Source: Planctomycetes bacterium B3_Pla (lineage in GTDB: Bacteria > Planctomycetota > Phycisphaerae > Sedimentisphaerales > Anaerobacaceae). From it: DNA of 64,000 nucleotides. Below the pieces are notes generated by a model. The model made no database searches, was not told the DNA's origin, and saw only the letters and a program-made list of their open reading frames with translations. The stretch spans positions 62,001 to 126,000 of the forward strand of contig NJBM01000004.1 of the NCBI GenBank assembly GCA_005223045.1, written 5' to 3'. The position numbers were made by a program, and so were the translations under genes. Positions 35,058-43,551 of this stretch are shown here, piece after piece. Position 1 is the stretch's first letter. Every line of letters starts with the position of its first letter.

Positions 35058-35558
35058 ATGATCATCAATGGCAACTCGATTCAGGACAGAATATTAGCAT
35101 GTCTCATAGTTGTATTGGCGGTACCCTGTGTCTACTGGTTCACGTTTTATCTGATCATGCTCTTTCCGGCCAACGCTTACTTCCCGGTGTTGGTGGCATA
35201 TATAGCTGTCGCCGCTCTTCTCGCCTATGTTCTGCTACGCAAAGCCGGCTTGATCCGCTTGATTGGCCCGACAATCATCGCTCTGACTATCCTTTTCGCA
35301 TCTGCTTTCGTTCCTCCCAAGCGGAGGCAGTTCATGGGATTCTACGATTCAATCCAGCCAACGATGACGTCTGAGGAAGTGCAGCGACAGTTCAATCTAC
35401 ACTTTCCAGACCATCAAACCAACGGCTGGCCGACAATGGGCGTTACACCGGACTCATTACATTTCACCCTAGACCCATCAGGTCACTTCAACGCCGAATT
35501 CATTGCGGTTTCCCTCACGGGCGGCACTGTTTCAGACAAAGAATACACATGGGATTAG
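35058..35558 (+). CDS. Unknown membrane protein
   Basis: This 166-residue protein has three predicted membrane helices: about 12-33 (ILACLIVVLAVPCVYWFTFY), 40-61 and 69-87. A soluble C-terminal domain of about 75 residues follows, containing MTSEEVQRQFNLHFPD, reminiscent of the short helix at the start of BamE/SmpA-like domains, but the similarity is too weak for assignment. I do not recognise the family. GGTGAGG lies about 11 bases upstream of the ATG. It lies directly after the right-hand direct repeat. Confidence 0.6.
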   Translation: MIINGNSIQDRILACLIVVLAVPCVYWFTFYLIMLFPANAYFPVLVAYIAVAALLAYVLLRKAGLIRLIGPTIIALTILFASAFVPPKRRQFMGFYDSIQPTMTSEEVQRQFNLHFPDHQTNGWPTMGVTPDSLHFTLDPSGHFNAEFIAVSLTGGTVSDKEYTWD

Positions 35559-35720
35559 ACACCAGGCAATTTAAGTGGTACAGTGCATTCTTCGATGAAT
35601 TGTACTTGCTGAAGATAGGCTTGGCGGGTCGCTTGGCGGCAACATCTGGCGCACCGGCTATTTTCTATCCGGATGATGTCCACAGTTGACTTGCATTACT
35701 GCACGTTGCGTTGGGCCGGT

Positions 35721-37817
35721 TCATTTTCGGACCGTCTGTTGATCTTTCTCACGACGCCGGGTGATGATTTCCTCGGCGAGCTTTGCCGGAACCCTGGCAT
35801 AGCGGGACATCTCCATCGAGAAAGTGGCCATTCCTTTGCTCAAGCCCCGGACCACGGTGGCATAGCCAAACATACCGGCCAGCGGGACCTCGGCCCTGAC
35901 AACGGTGCAATTGTTCCTGGCTTCGGTTTCAAGGATTATGCCCCGGCGAGAGTTGAGGTCGCCGACAACAGGGCCCTGGAATTCGCTGGGCATTTCGACT
36001 TCGACCATCATGATAGGTTCCTGCAGGCAGGGCCTGGCCCTCTTGAACGCTTCGACAAAGGCGTCCCTTGCAGCCGTGCGGAAGGCCATCTCGCTCGAAT
36101 CCACCGCGTGGTGCGAGCCGTCATCGAGACACATTTTGCAGCCGACGATTTCATACCCGGCCACGGGACCTTTCTTCATTGCCGCCTGGAATCCCTTATT
36201 CACCGCCGGGATGTATTCGCTGGGGATCCGCCCGCTGGTAATGTTGTCCTCGAACTCGTACGTGGATTCATCGTCCTGTGTCAGCGGGATCAGTCTGCCG
36301 ACCACGTGTGCAAACTGGCCCGAGCCGCCGGTTTGTTTCTTGTGGCGATAGTTGAATTCGGACTCGACGGTCGGGGCCTCGCGATAGCTGACGCTCGGCG
36401 TCCCGACAGTGACCTCGGCTCTGAACTCCCGCCTCATACGCTCGATATAAACGTCTAAGTGCAGCTCTCCCATGCCGGCTATGATCGTCTGGCCGGTTTC
36501 CGGGTCGCTCGATACGCGGAAAGTCGGGTCTTCTTTCATAAACCGGCTCAGGGCTTTGGCCATGCGCTGCTGGTCGGCGGAACTTGTCGGTGCGATGGAC
36601 AAACTGATCACCGGGTCGGCGACAAAAATGCTTTCCAGAGAGTAGTTGATGCCGTTGCCGCAAATTGTGTCGCCGCCGGCGCAATCCACCGACAGCAGGG
36701 CGACAATGTCGCCCGGCCCGGCATCCAGGATATCTTCGCGGTCGTTTGCGTGCATCCGGACGATGCGCCCGATTCGCAGCGACCGACTGGTCCGGGCGTT
36801 GCGATACTGCTGACCTTTGACGAGTCTGCCCTGATAGACGCGCACGTAGCTCAACTGCCCGAACGATTCATCTGCGATCTTAAAGACCATCGCCACCAGC
36901 GGGGCGTCCGGATCGCTTGCCAGAGGAGTCTCTGTGCCTTCGTTGTCGTGGTCGCGGGCGAAGCTCGAACGGTCCAAAGGACTGGGGAGAAAATCGCAGA
37001 CCGCATCCATGAGCGGCTGAACGCCTTTGTTCTTGAATGCCGACCCCATCATCAACGGCACAATATCACGATTGATCGTGGCCTCGCGAATGGTTTGGCG
37101 TATCAGGTCCAGATCGACAGGCTCGTCTTCCAGAAGCTTCTCGAGCATCTCATCGTTGAACATGCTGAGGGCTTCGAGCATTTCCCGGCGTGCCCGCTCG
37201 ACCGAATCGGCGTATTCCGATCCGACCGGCCCGCGTACAGCCTTTTCGCCGTCCTTGCCCTCGAAGGTGATCGCTTCGGTTGTGATCAGGTCAATCACGC
37301 CTTTGAAGTCTTCGCCGGCGCCCATGTTAATCTGAATCGGAACTACGTTAAGGTCGAGTTTTTCCGTCAGGTCCCGGCGCACCCGGTCAGGATCGGCGCC
37401 GACACGGTCCATTTTGTTTACAAAAGCAATCCGCGGCACGCGATAGCGTTTCATCTGCTGATCGACGGTAAACGATTGGCTCTGAACGCCGCCAACCGAG
37501 CAGAGGACCATAATCGCTCCGTCAAGCACCCGCAGCGAGCGCTCGACCTCCACGGTAAAATCCACGTGGCCGGGGGTATCGATCAGGTTGATGCTCTTGT
37601 CGTTCCACGAGACCTGGGTAGCGGCCGAGGTTATCGTAATACCCCGCTCGCGTTCGAGGTCCATATAGTCCAGCGTTGCTCCGCCTTTTTCGTCGTGAAC
37701 TTCCTGCATGCGATGAATACGCCCGGCGTAATACAAAACGCGCTCGCTCAGCGTTGTCTTGCCCGAGTCTATGTGCGCTGAAATACCAATGTTCCTGATT
37801 TTTCTAATCTTCTTCAT
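35721..37817 (-). CDS. fusA: Elongation factor G, mitochondrial/'spd'-like type
   Basis: The complete 698-residue translational GTPase has all G motifs: AHIDSGKTTLSERVLYYAGR (P-loop), RGITITSA (switch I), DTPGHVDF, and NKMDR. Domains II to V follow, including GMGELHLDVYIERMRREF and QLQ-like C-terminal strands. AHIDSGKTTLxERVLYYxGRI resembles mitochondrial EF-G1 and the 'spdEFG' proteins of spirochaetes and planctomycetes more than canonical EF-G, which has AHIDAGKTTTTERILYYTG. It drives ribosome translocation and, in this subfamily, may be split between translocation and recycling with a second paralog elsewhere. It stands alone, without ribosomal-protein neighbours. Confidence 0.93.
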   Translation of the reverse strand: MKKIRKIRNIGISAHIDSGKTTLSERVLYYAGRIHRMQEVHDEKGGATLDYMDLERERGITITSAATQVSWNDKSINLIDTPGHVDFTVEVERSLRVLDGAIMVLCSVGGVQSQSFTVDQQMKRYRVPRIAFVNKMDRVGADPDRVRRDLTEKLDLNVVPIQINMGAGEDFKGVIDLITTEAITFEGKDGEKAVRGPVGSEYADSVERARREMLEALSMFNDEMLEKLLEDEPVDLDLIRQTIREATINRDIVPLMMGSAFKNKGVQPLMDAVCDFLPSPLDRSSFARDHDNEGTETPLASDPDAPLVAMVFKIADESFGQLSYVRVYQGRLVKGQQYRNARTSRSLRIGRIVRMHANDREDILDAGPGDIVALLSVDCAGGDTICGNGINYSLESIFVADPVISLSIAPTSSADQQRMAKALSRFMKEDPTFRVSSDPETGQTIIAGMGELHLDVYIERMRREFRAEVTVGTPSVSYREAPTVESEFNYRHKKQTGGSGQFAHVVGRLIPLTQDDESTYEFEDNITSGRIPSEYIPAVNKGFQAAMKKGPVAGYEIVGCKMCLDDGSHHAVDSSEMAFRTAARDAFVEAFKRARPCLQEPIMMVEVEMPSEFQGPVVGDLNSRRGIILETEARNNCTVVRAEVPLAGMFGYATVVRGLSKGMATFSMEMSRYARVPAKLAEEIITRRREKDQQTVRK

Positions 37818-38182
37818 TTTTCCTCAAAAACAATCATTTAAACAAAACACAACAACTTTTCTGATCGGCGGATCCTTCAGCGGCCGGGGCGATTAGCACC
37901 TCTCGCCACTAAGCGATCCGCTCACGATCCTTCATTAGCGGGAATTACAGGTAAGTAGAGGGTAGTAACTACTCCCCAAATACGCGAAACCTCTAATATA
38001 ACACCATATCGGCTGCAAAGCAACAAGAAAATACGATTGTTTCAAGAAAAATGTCGCGGGAATCTCTGAGGAGGTAAAATTTGCTTGTTTGTCACCTTCA
38101 CCGCTGCGGTCCGGCTGCAAAGAAAGCTCAGTATTGCATTTCAACGACCGTCCGGCGGATTCGGCGATCGATTGAAAAGGAT
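37818..38182. other. Intergenic region between fusA and the LamG array
   Basis: About 360 bp with no supported gene. Frames here lack a family match or a ribosome-binding site. It contains the upstream region of fusA and leads into two hairpins at 38183-38205 and 38224-38259. Confidence 0.5.
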
Positions 38183-38205
38183 CTGTACCGAATCGACCGG
38201 TACAG
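38183..38205 (-). terminator. Hairpin related to the array terminators
   Basis: Perfect 8-bp arms CTGTACCG and CGGTACAG around a 7-base loop. It resembles a diverged copy of the hairpins at 40822 and 45193 and lies downstream of the 38295 gene. Confidence 0.45.
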
Positions 38206-38223
38206 GCCCAAAAATGCAAAATC

Positions 38224-38259
38224 AATGAAGTCATCGCGGCTTGCCGCGATGACTTCATT
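38224..38259. terminator. Perfect 17-bp hairpin after the LamG gene
   Basis: Arms AATGAAGTCATCGCGGC and GCCGCGATGACTTCATT are perfectly complementary around a 2-base centre. It starts 35 bp after the stop at 38295 on the minus strand and is followed there by GATTTTGCATTTTTG, so it fits an intrinsic terminator; it could also work in the other direction. Confidence 0.75.
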
Positions 38260-38294
38260 TTGATATTTAATCTTTGATATTTGACTTCTCCCTA

Positions 38295-40433
38295 CTACCG
38301 AACCAGCCGGATGTCGTCGAAGTACATCGTCCCTGTGCCGCCGGCGGCCGGGCTGTTCTTGGTGCCAAAGCCAATACTAATCGAATTGACATTGGTAAGG
38401 TCCGCGCCCGCAAACTCCGTCAGGTCGATGATCCACTCGGTCCATCTGGAAGTCTGTGTTGCCGCGTCATCAGCATGATAGACCAGGGCTGTACCATCGA
38501 GAGCGACAAACATCCGGTCGGCAGCGTTGCCGGAAGCGCCGCGGAACCACAGAGACAGCTTCGTGGTTCCTCCCTCGGTCCAGTCACGCGGATAGACCAA
38601 CGTCAGTGTTGCTTCGGAAGTCTTATTGTTGTTGTCGTAGAAATAAGGCATCGACTGGGCGCCGCCGTGAACAATAGTCTGCTCAGCATAAGGAGGCAAG
38701 TCGTTGCCTACAAGCGCTCCGTTTGTCGTGGTTCCAAAGCCATCTAACCATTTGTCGAATATCCTGTTGCTATTGGGGTCGGGTGGATCGATGTCATTGT
38801 AAGACTCGAAGTCGTCAACGAGAATGAAACCGGCAGTCTCAAAGCTCCAGACAAGACCTTTCGCTGTTTTGTCCGGATAGACCGCATCCACACGCCAGTG
38901 GTAAGTCATGTCCAAAGTGAGTTTACCGGGATCGTAGCTCTCCGAAGCGAGTGCTTTGTTGCCTATGTACTCAGGTGATGCCGCGGTAGCATTTTTCACA
39001 GCATCAGCATCGGTACCGAAGTACAGATCGCTTGAAGCGGCGGTGTCCGCCGGCGTCCAGCTAAGGATCGTCAATATCTGTGCATCCACAACGCCGTTAT
39101 CCGGTTGGGGATTGCCCACAGCGCCGGGCGTCGTAAAGCTCCAGATATTGCCTTTGTGCGTCTCGGCGATGTCGAACTCATCGACTCGCCAGTAATAAAC
39201 CTTTTCCGATTCAAGCGGGCTGGCGGGCGTATAGGTTGCAAACGCCTGCGGGATGCCTCCGGTAGCGTTGTTGACATCTTCAAAACTGTCGCCCAGATAT
39301 ACGGTATGCAACCTGGCGCCGAAACCCGGTGTCCAGCCAAGCGTTGCATCCAGGTCAACGAATTCGGCGCCGTCCATCGGGTCGGGGAAATACGCGGTCT
39401 TCGGGGGAACCGAGAAGCTCCAGACGTTGCTCTTCCACGGACTGTTCGGATCGGCGTCGTTGACCTCATCGATTCGCCAGTAGTAAGTTTTGCCCGGAAC
39501 AAGGCCGTCCGGGAAAGGGAATCCGGGAAAGCCGACAATAAGACTCGTTTCCATCTGGTTGCCCTGGAACGTATCGCCGAGGCCGTCGCTGACATCGTCA
39601 AAATTGTCGCCCATGTATACATCGTGCGAGACCGCCGAATCGCCCGGCGACCAACTAAGTGTTGTCCATGTATCCGTAGTTAAGGCCCCATCCTCCGGAT
39701 TGGGATTGGAGGCCTTTGGGGAGCTGAGCCCGTCCATTACATCCCTTATCTGCTCCTCTGTAAGAGCTACATTGAAGAGGGCGACTTCGTCGAGCACGCC
39801 GTTAAAGAAGTCGCTGGGCGCGTTATTCGTAAATCGGGCACCGATGAGAACTGGGGTAACGGTGTCCGTATTTTGAGGACCTCGGTCCTGTCTGGAATCG
39901 AATTCCCCGTTGATATAGATCTTCATTTCAGCACCGTCGTAGGTGACTGCAACGTGCCCAAAGTCATTGTCCGGCAGGGCCTTGTTGCCGGTAAATGTCC
40001 AGGGATCGACTTCTCTATGAAATGTGACTGTGCCGTCATCGTTGATTACGAGGATGTAGGCGCCTATGATGCCGCCGTTAAACTTACCTATGACAGTACC
40101 CCCGCCCTGATTCCTTACCCATGCGGTGATACTGAAGGGGTCGCTTCCACCGAATGGCAGGTTTTGGCCCGAATTGCGGATCTCAAGATAACTTCCACCT
40201 TGGAACTCAAGAGCGTGGCGGAATTTTCCCTCCACCCATGCAGGATTATCTTTGAGGTCGGCATCGTAACCATGCCCAGAGTTGTCCCTGGCGATGTTAC
40301 CTGAGGCTTCATCAAAAAGCCAGACCCCCACGATGGATTTTGGATCAACTTGGCCGTTACTGTGGGATGTGCATAACAGGCCTGTAATTATGAAAATTAT
40401 GCAGGCCGTAAATTGTTTTCTGGTCGTTGTCAT
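38295..40433 (-). CDS. Secreted LamG / fibronectin-like protein (array member 1)
   Basis: This 712-residue protein has a signal peptide (FTACIIFIITGLLCTSHSNG). LamG domain at about 30-225 (IVGVWLFDEASGNIARDNSG; ITAWVRNQGGGTVIGKF). Four fibronectin-like modules of 85-105 residues follow, each with a -SHDVYxGD- or SDLYFGTDADAV strand and a YYWRxDE/WSFxTP end. The C-terminal beta-sandwich runs from VDDFESYNDIDPPDPNSNRI to GTMYFDDIRLVR. No sortase or other anchor signal is visible. Carbohydrate binding at the surface is inferred from LamG. Its own promoter-like sequence is at 40563-40591 and a strong terminator at 38224. Confidence 0.82.
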   Translation of the reverse strand: MTTTRKQFTACIIFIITGLLCTSHSNGQVDPKSIVGVWLFDEASGNIARDNSGHGYDADLKDNPAWVEGKFRHALEFQGGSYLEIRNSGQNLPFGGSDPFSITAWVRNQGGGTVIGKFNGGIIGAYILVINDDGTVTFHREVDPWTFTGNKALPDNDFGHVAVTYDGAEMKIYINGEFDSRQDRGPQNTDTVTPVLIGARFTNNAPSDFFNGVLDEVALFNVALTEEQIRDVMDGLSSPKASNPNPEDGALTTDTWTTLSWSPGDSAVSHDVYMGDNFDDVSDGLGDTFQGNQMETSLIVGFPGFPFPDGLVPGKTYYWRIDEVNDADPNSPWKSNVWSFSVPPKTAYFPDPMDGAEFVDLDATLGWTPGFGARLHTVYLGDSFEDVNNATGGIPQAFATYTPASPLESEKVYYWRVDEFDIAETHKGNIWSFTTPGAVGNPQPDNGVVDAQILTILSWTPADTAASSDLYFGTDADAVKNATAASPEYIGNKALASESYDPGKLTLDMTYHWRVDAVYPDKTAKGLVWSFETAGFILVDDFESYNDIDPPDPNSNRIFDKWLDGFGTTTNGALVGNDLPPYAEQTIVHGGAQSMPYFYDNNNKTSEATLTLVYPRDWTEGGTTKLSLWFRGASGNAADRMFVALDGTALVYHADDAATQTSRWTEWIIDLTEFAGADLTNVNSISIGFGTKNSPAAGGTGTMYFDDIRLVR

Positions 40434-40562
40434 TGTCAGACCCTCCTACTGCTTTGTTAATGGTATTTTGATGAGCTAATGTAATGCAAACTATGAATAA
40501 TTCTATCAACAAGGATTTCCCACATACACTTCACTGAAGCACTCCTGCAAGCTTCAACTCCC

Positions 40563-40591
40563 ATGATACCGTAATCTCATCTCAATTTCAA
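40563..40591 (-). promoter_or_regulatory. Promoter of array member 1
   Basis: On the minus strand, -35 TTGAAA (40586-40591), a 17-bp spacer and -10 TATCAT (40563-40568), about 130 bp before the start at 40433. It differs from the shared promoter of the other array units. Confidence 0.4.
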
Positions 40592-40599
40592 CAATGTTC

Positions 40600-40860
40600 C
40601 GGCCACACAAACCTACCCGCTATCGTACTCGTTAAGCCGTCCACGACGTCCGTGGCTGAGTTTGAAGCACCTACAGGGTGTGATATTCAGGGGAGCACAT
40701 TGAGCTTAACTGTCGACATTCTGAGAGGCCGGTCTCTCCCGTAGCGTTTGATTCTGCGCGTCAGAACGGGCGTAGTGGGGGAGATTCAGCTCTTCATTGT
40801 TGCCCTTGGAGCAAAACAACAGGGGCCTATACCGAGTGAATCAGTACAGGCCCCAAATTT
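40600..40860. repeat. Duplicated block downstream of array member 2
   Basis: This block is homologous to 44900-45230. Shared segments include AACCTACCCGCTATC, CCTACAGGGTGTGAT, GAGCTTAACTGT versus CAGCTTAACTGT, GATTCTGCGCG and the hairpin. It lies downstream of the 40901 gene. No intact reading frame is shared between the copies. Confidence 0.75.
40822..40854 (-). terminator. Terminator hairpin of array member 2
   Basis: Arms GGGGCCTATAC and GTACAGGCCCC pair over 11 bp with one G-U pair on the minus strand and an 11-base loop, followed by TGTTGTTTTGC. It begins about 46 bp after the 40901 stop. The hairpin sequence is identical to 45193-45225. Confidence 0.65.
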
Positions 40861-40900
40861 GATCCAAATCTACTTTAGCAGCCGCACAAATGCTTACTGC

Positions 40901-42943
40901 TTACCGAATCAACCGGAGGTCGTCGAAGTACATTGTCCCTGTGCCGCCGACTGCCGGGCTGCCTTTTGTGCCAAAGCCAAGGGTAATCGAATTGACGTTG
41001 GTCAAGTCCACGCCTGCGAACGCTGACAGGTCGATTACCCACTCGGTCCAGCGGGTTATCTCAGTTGCGGCTGGATCGTCGTGATAGACCACCGCGTTGC
41101 TAAGGGCGACAAACATCCGCTCGGCTGAATTGCCCGATGCGCCGCGGAACCACAGCGACAATTTTGTAACGCCTTCCTCGGTCCAGTCACGCGGATAAAC
41201 CAAAGTCATCGTTGCCTCAGAGGTCTTGTTGGCGTTGTCGTAGCGGTATATCATCGACTGGACGCCGCCGTGAACAATAGTCTGTTCGGCATAAGGCGGC
41301 AGGTCGTTGCCGACGAGAGCACCGTTATCGGTGGTCCCGAAGCCGTCGATCCACTTGTCGAATATCCTGTTGCTCTCCGGATCAGGCGGATCAAAGTCAT
41401 TGTAGGCCTCGAAATCATCCACTCCGATAAACTCGGCTGTCGCAAAGCTCCAGACAAGACCTTTCACTATCTTGTCCGGATAGACCGCATCCACGCGCCA
41501 GTGGTAAGTCGAGTCCAAAGCGAGTTTGCCCGGATCGTAGCTCTCAGAACCGAGTGCTTTGTTGCCTATGTACTCAGGTGAGGCCGTGGTGGCATTGTAC
41601 ACAGCGGCGGCATCGGCGCCGAAGTATAGATCACTCGAAGCGGCGGTGTCCGCCGGCGTCCAGCTAAGGGTCTCTACCATCGAGACGTCTACGGTACCGT
41701 TAGCCGGTTGGGAATTGCCCACAGCGCCTGGCGTTGTGAAGCTCCAGATATCGCCTTTGTACGTGTTGATAGCGTCGAACTCGTCAATCCGCCAATAGTA
41801 GACTTCCTCCGATTCCAGCGTACCCGGACTATAGCTGGCGCTACCCACAGGAGTGCCGCCTGCGGCATCGTTTACTTCGTCGAAGCTGGTGCCCATATAA
41901 ACGGTGTGTAGCTTGGCGCCGTATCCTGGCGACCATGTGAAGACTTGGTTCGGGTCTACAAACTCGGCACCGTCAGCGGGATCTGGGTTGTAAGCCGTTT
42001 CCGGTGAAATCGAGAAACGCCAAATGCTCCCTTTCCACGGACTGTTCGGGTCGGCATCGTTGACCTCATCAATTCGCCAATAGTAGGTCGTCCCAGGAAT
42101 GAGCCCTCCCGGAATAGGGAATCCCGGAAAGCCGACTAGAAGGGTCGTGTCGGTCTCGTTACCCTGGAAGGAATCGCCGACACCGTCGTTCACATCGTCA
42201 AGATTGTCACCGAGATACACGTCATGCGAGACCGCAGAATCTAGCGCTCGCCAGCTAAGGCTGGCCCACGTCGCTTCAAGGAGAGCACCATCGGCCGGAT
42301 CCGGCCCAAAGGCCCGCGTGGCCACTTCCAAATTCAACGCTGGTGCACTGTAGTTGGTGTTTTCCTTTGAGGCGAAGGCCACGTTATGCGATGAGGAGGT
42401 ACCCGCTGTCCTGCGAAGCAAGAGTGTAATCTGATTGTCGGTATCGCTGTTGATGAAATCGACCAAGTTGGGGTCACTGAATGAAACAACATTCCCGACC
42501 GGTATTGGCTCGACAATAAAAGACCCCAATAGCGTCGCGTCCGCGGTGAAGTTGGAGCTTGACGTATCATTTCCCGGGGCGTTGTTCCAGGTGATGTCAC
42601 TCTCGGTCCAGGTGTGATCCAAAGATTCCGCAAGTCCATAGACCTCAATGGTAAAGGTTTGCGGCGTTGTTCCACCGCCGCCCTCGTTGTTAGTCGAAAC
42701 CGTCAAAACAAGTGAAGCTTCCGAGACCACGTCCGCAACATCAAAGCGAATATAGCCTTTGCGGTCATAGCTGTTGCCTCCGGAATTCTTGAGCGTGACG
42801 CTCCCACCGGTTCCGTAGTTAGTGTTATCATTAGCGGGACCCCTGACAAAGGCGTCAACCGTCGCCTCGCCCGCCTGTGCGGTACTCATCAGGCTCAGCA
42901 TCGGTACAACAAAAGAAACCAGATAAATCAATCTTCTACACAT
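40901..42943 (-). CDS. Secreted DNRLRE / fibronectin-like protein (array member 2)
   Basis: This 680-residue protein has a signal peptide (MCRRLIYLVSFVVPMLSLMS). In place of LamG it has a DNRLRE-type domain at about 25-205 (EATVDAFVRGPANDNTNYGT; KGYIRFDVADV; DITWNNAPG). Four fibronectin-like modules follow (SHDVYLGDNLDDVNDGVGD; TYYWRIDEVNDADPNSPWKG) and then the shared C-terminal domain (VDDFEAYNDFDPPDPESNRI; GTMYFDDLRLIR). The C-terminal two-thirds are highly similar to the neighbouring array proteins, so the N-terminal domain has been swapped. Surface carbohydrate binding is inferred. The promoter at 43135-43164 lies about 190 bp upstream. Confidence 0.82.
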   Translation of the reverse strand: MCRRLIYLVSFVVPMLSLMSTAQAGEATVDAFVRGPANDNTNYGTGGSVTLKNSGGNSYDRKGYIRFDVADVVSEASLVLTVSTNNEGGGGTTPQTFTIEVYGLAESLDHTWTESDITWNNAPGNDTSSSNFTADATLLGSFIVEPIPVGNVVSFSDPNLVDFINSDTDNQITLLLRRTAGTSSSHNVAFASKENTNYSAPALNLEVATRAFGPDPADGALLEATWASLSWRALDSAVSHDVYLGDNLDDVNDGVGDSFQGNETDTTLLVGFPGFPIPGGLIPGTTYYWRIDEVNDADPNSPWKGSIWRFSISPETAYNPDPADGAEFVDPNQVFTWSPGYGAKLHTVYMGTSFDEVNDAAGGTPVGSASYSPGTLESEEVYYWRIDEFDAINTYKGDIWSFTTPGAVGNSQPANGTVDVSMVETLSWTPADTAASSDLYFGADAAAVYNATTASPEYIGNKALGSESYDPGKLALDSTYHWRVDAVYPDKIVKGLVWSFATAEFIGVDDFEAYNDFDPPDPESNRIFDKWIDGFGTTDNGALVGNDLPPYAEQTIVHGGVQSMIYRYDNANKTSEATMTLVYPRDWTEEGVTKLSLWFRGASGNSAERMFVALSNAVVYHDDPAATEITRWTEWVIDLSAFAGVDLTNVNSITLGFGTKGSPAVGGTGTMYFDDLRLIR

Positions 42944-43069
42944 AATATTCCTCCTTCAAAAAAGGGTGATATAAAGATACGAACAACAGTCTTCGTCTTG
43001 CCGCCGTGCTTGCAGCCCTATTTGCCTGGAATGGTCCACCGCGGACCAAGACGGTCATCCTTCCTTTGC

Positions 43070-43172
43070 GAGCCCGAAAGACGAACAGAACTCTTCCCTG
43101 ATGACCTCAAATCCACGGACTGCATCTTACCCTACTTATACCAGATCAGCCGCCTCCCCGTCAAGAAAAATC
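43070..43172. repeat. Duplicated upstream block of array member 2
   Basis: About 100 bp homologous to 49727-49829, sharing GAGCCCGAAAGACGA, ATCCACGGACT, CATCTTACCC and the whole promoter region. Confidence 0.75.
43135..43164 (-). promoter_or_regulatory. Conserved promoter of array member 2
   Basis: On the minus strand, -35 TTGACG (43159-43164), an 18-bp spacer and -10 TATAAG (43135-43140). The spacer is nearly identical to that at 49798-49815. A leader of about 185 bases precedes the start codon. Confidence 0.6.
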
Positions 43173-43324
43173 ACTGGATGACTGAGATGCCAGAATACTG
43201 CGATTTCATCCTACAAGCTCCTTACACAATCTCACAGAGCAGCCCTCAGAGGTGTTTTGCGGGCGTGGAATGGACGATCTGGGCTTGAGGGGTAGCAATA
43301 AAGCCGTATTATTCGAGATCGCGC

Positions 43325-43352
43325 TTTAGATCGGCTCAGAGTGTGTTATAAT
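43325..43352 (+). promoter_or_regulatory. Promoter of the PIN-domain gene
   Basis: TTTAGA (43325-43330), a 16-bp spacer and a perfect -10 TATAAT (43347-43352), about 200 bp before the start of the PIN-domain gene. Confidence 0.45.
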
Positions 43353-43437
43353 TATCCCAGAGAAGCAGGAGTGTTTCAGGGAAGTGTATATGGGAAGTGC
43401 TGGCTAAAAGAATCGCTACAGCCGAAGGAGCTGAGCC

Positions 43438-43527
43438 GTGATGAGAGATTTGCTTCGCCAGGATACTGTCAATAATAGTGGACAGAACCCGGTGACCATC
43501 ACTAATGAGTCAATAAGTCGAATTTAG
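43438..43527 (+). CDS. Possible 29-residue peptide
   Basis: A short frame, GTG 43438 or ATG 43441 to TAG 43525, follows GAAGGAG with good spacing. It encodes MRDLLRQDTVNNSGQNPVTI plus nine residues. No family is recognised. It lies between a promoter and the PIN-domain gene and could be a leader peptide or noise. Confidence 0.3.
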   Translation: MMRDLLRQDTVNNSGQNPVTITNESISRI

Positions 43528-43551
43528 AGGAAGCAAATAGGCCACAGGGAA

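Noticed and set aside
36459..37781. Plus-strand frame opposite fusA
   Set aside because: Antisense shadow of a conserved gene in a GC-rich third-position context.
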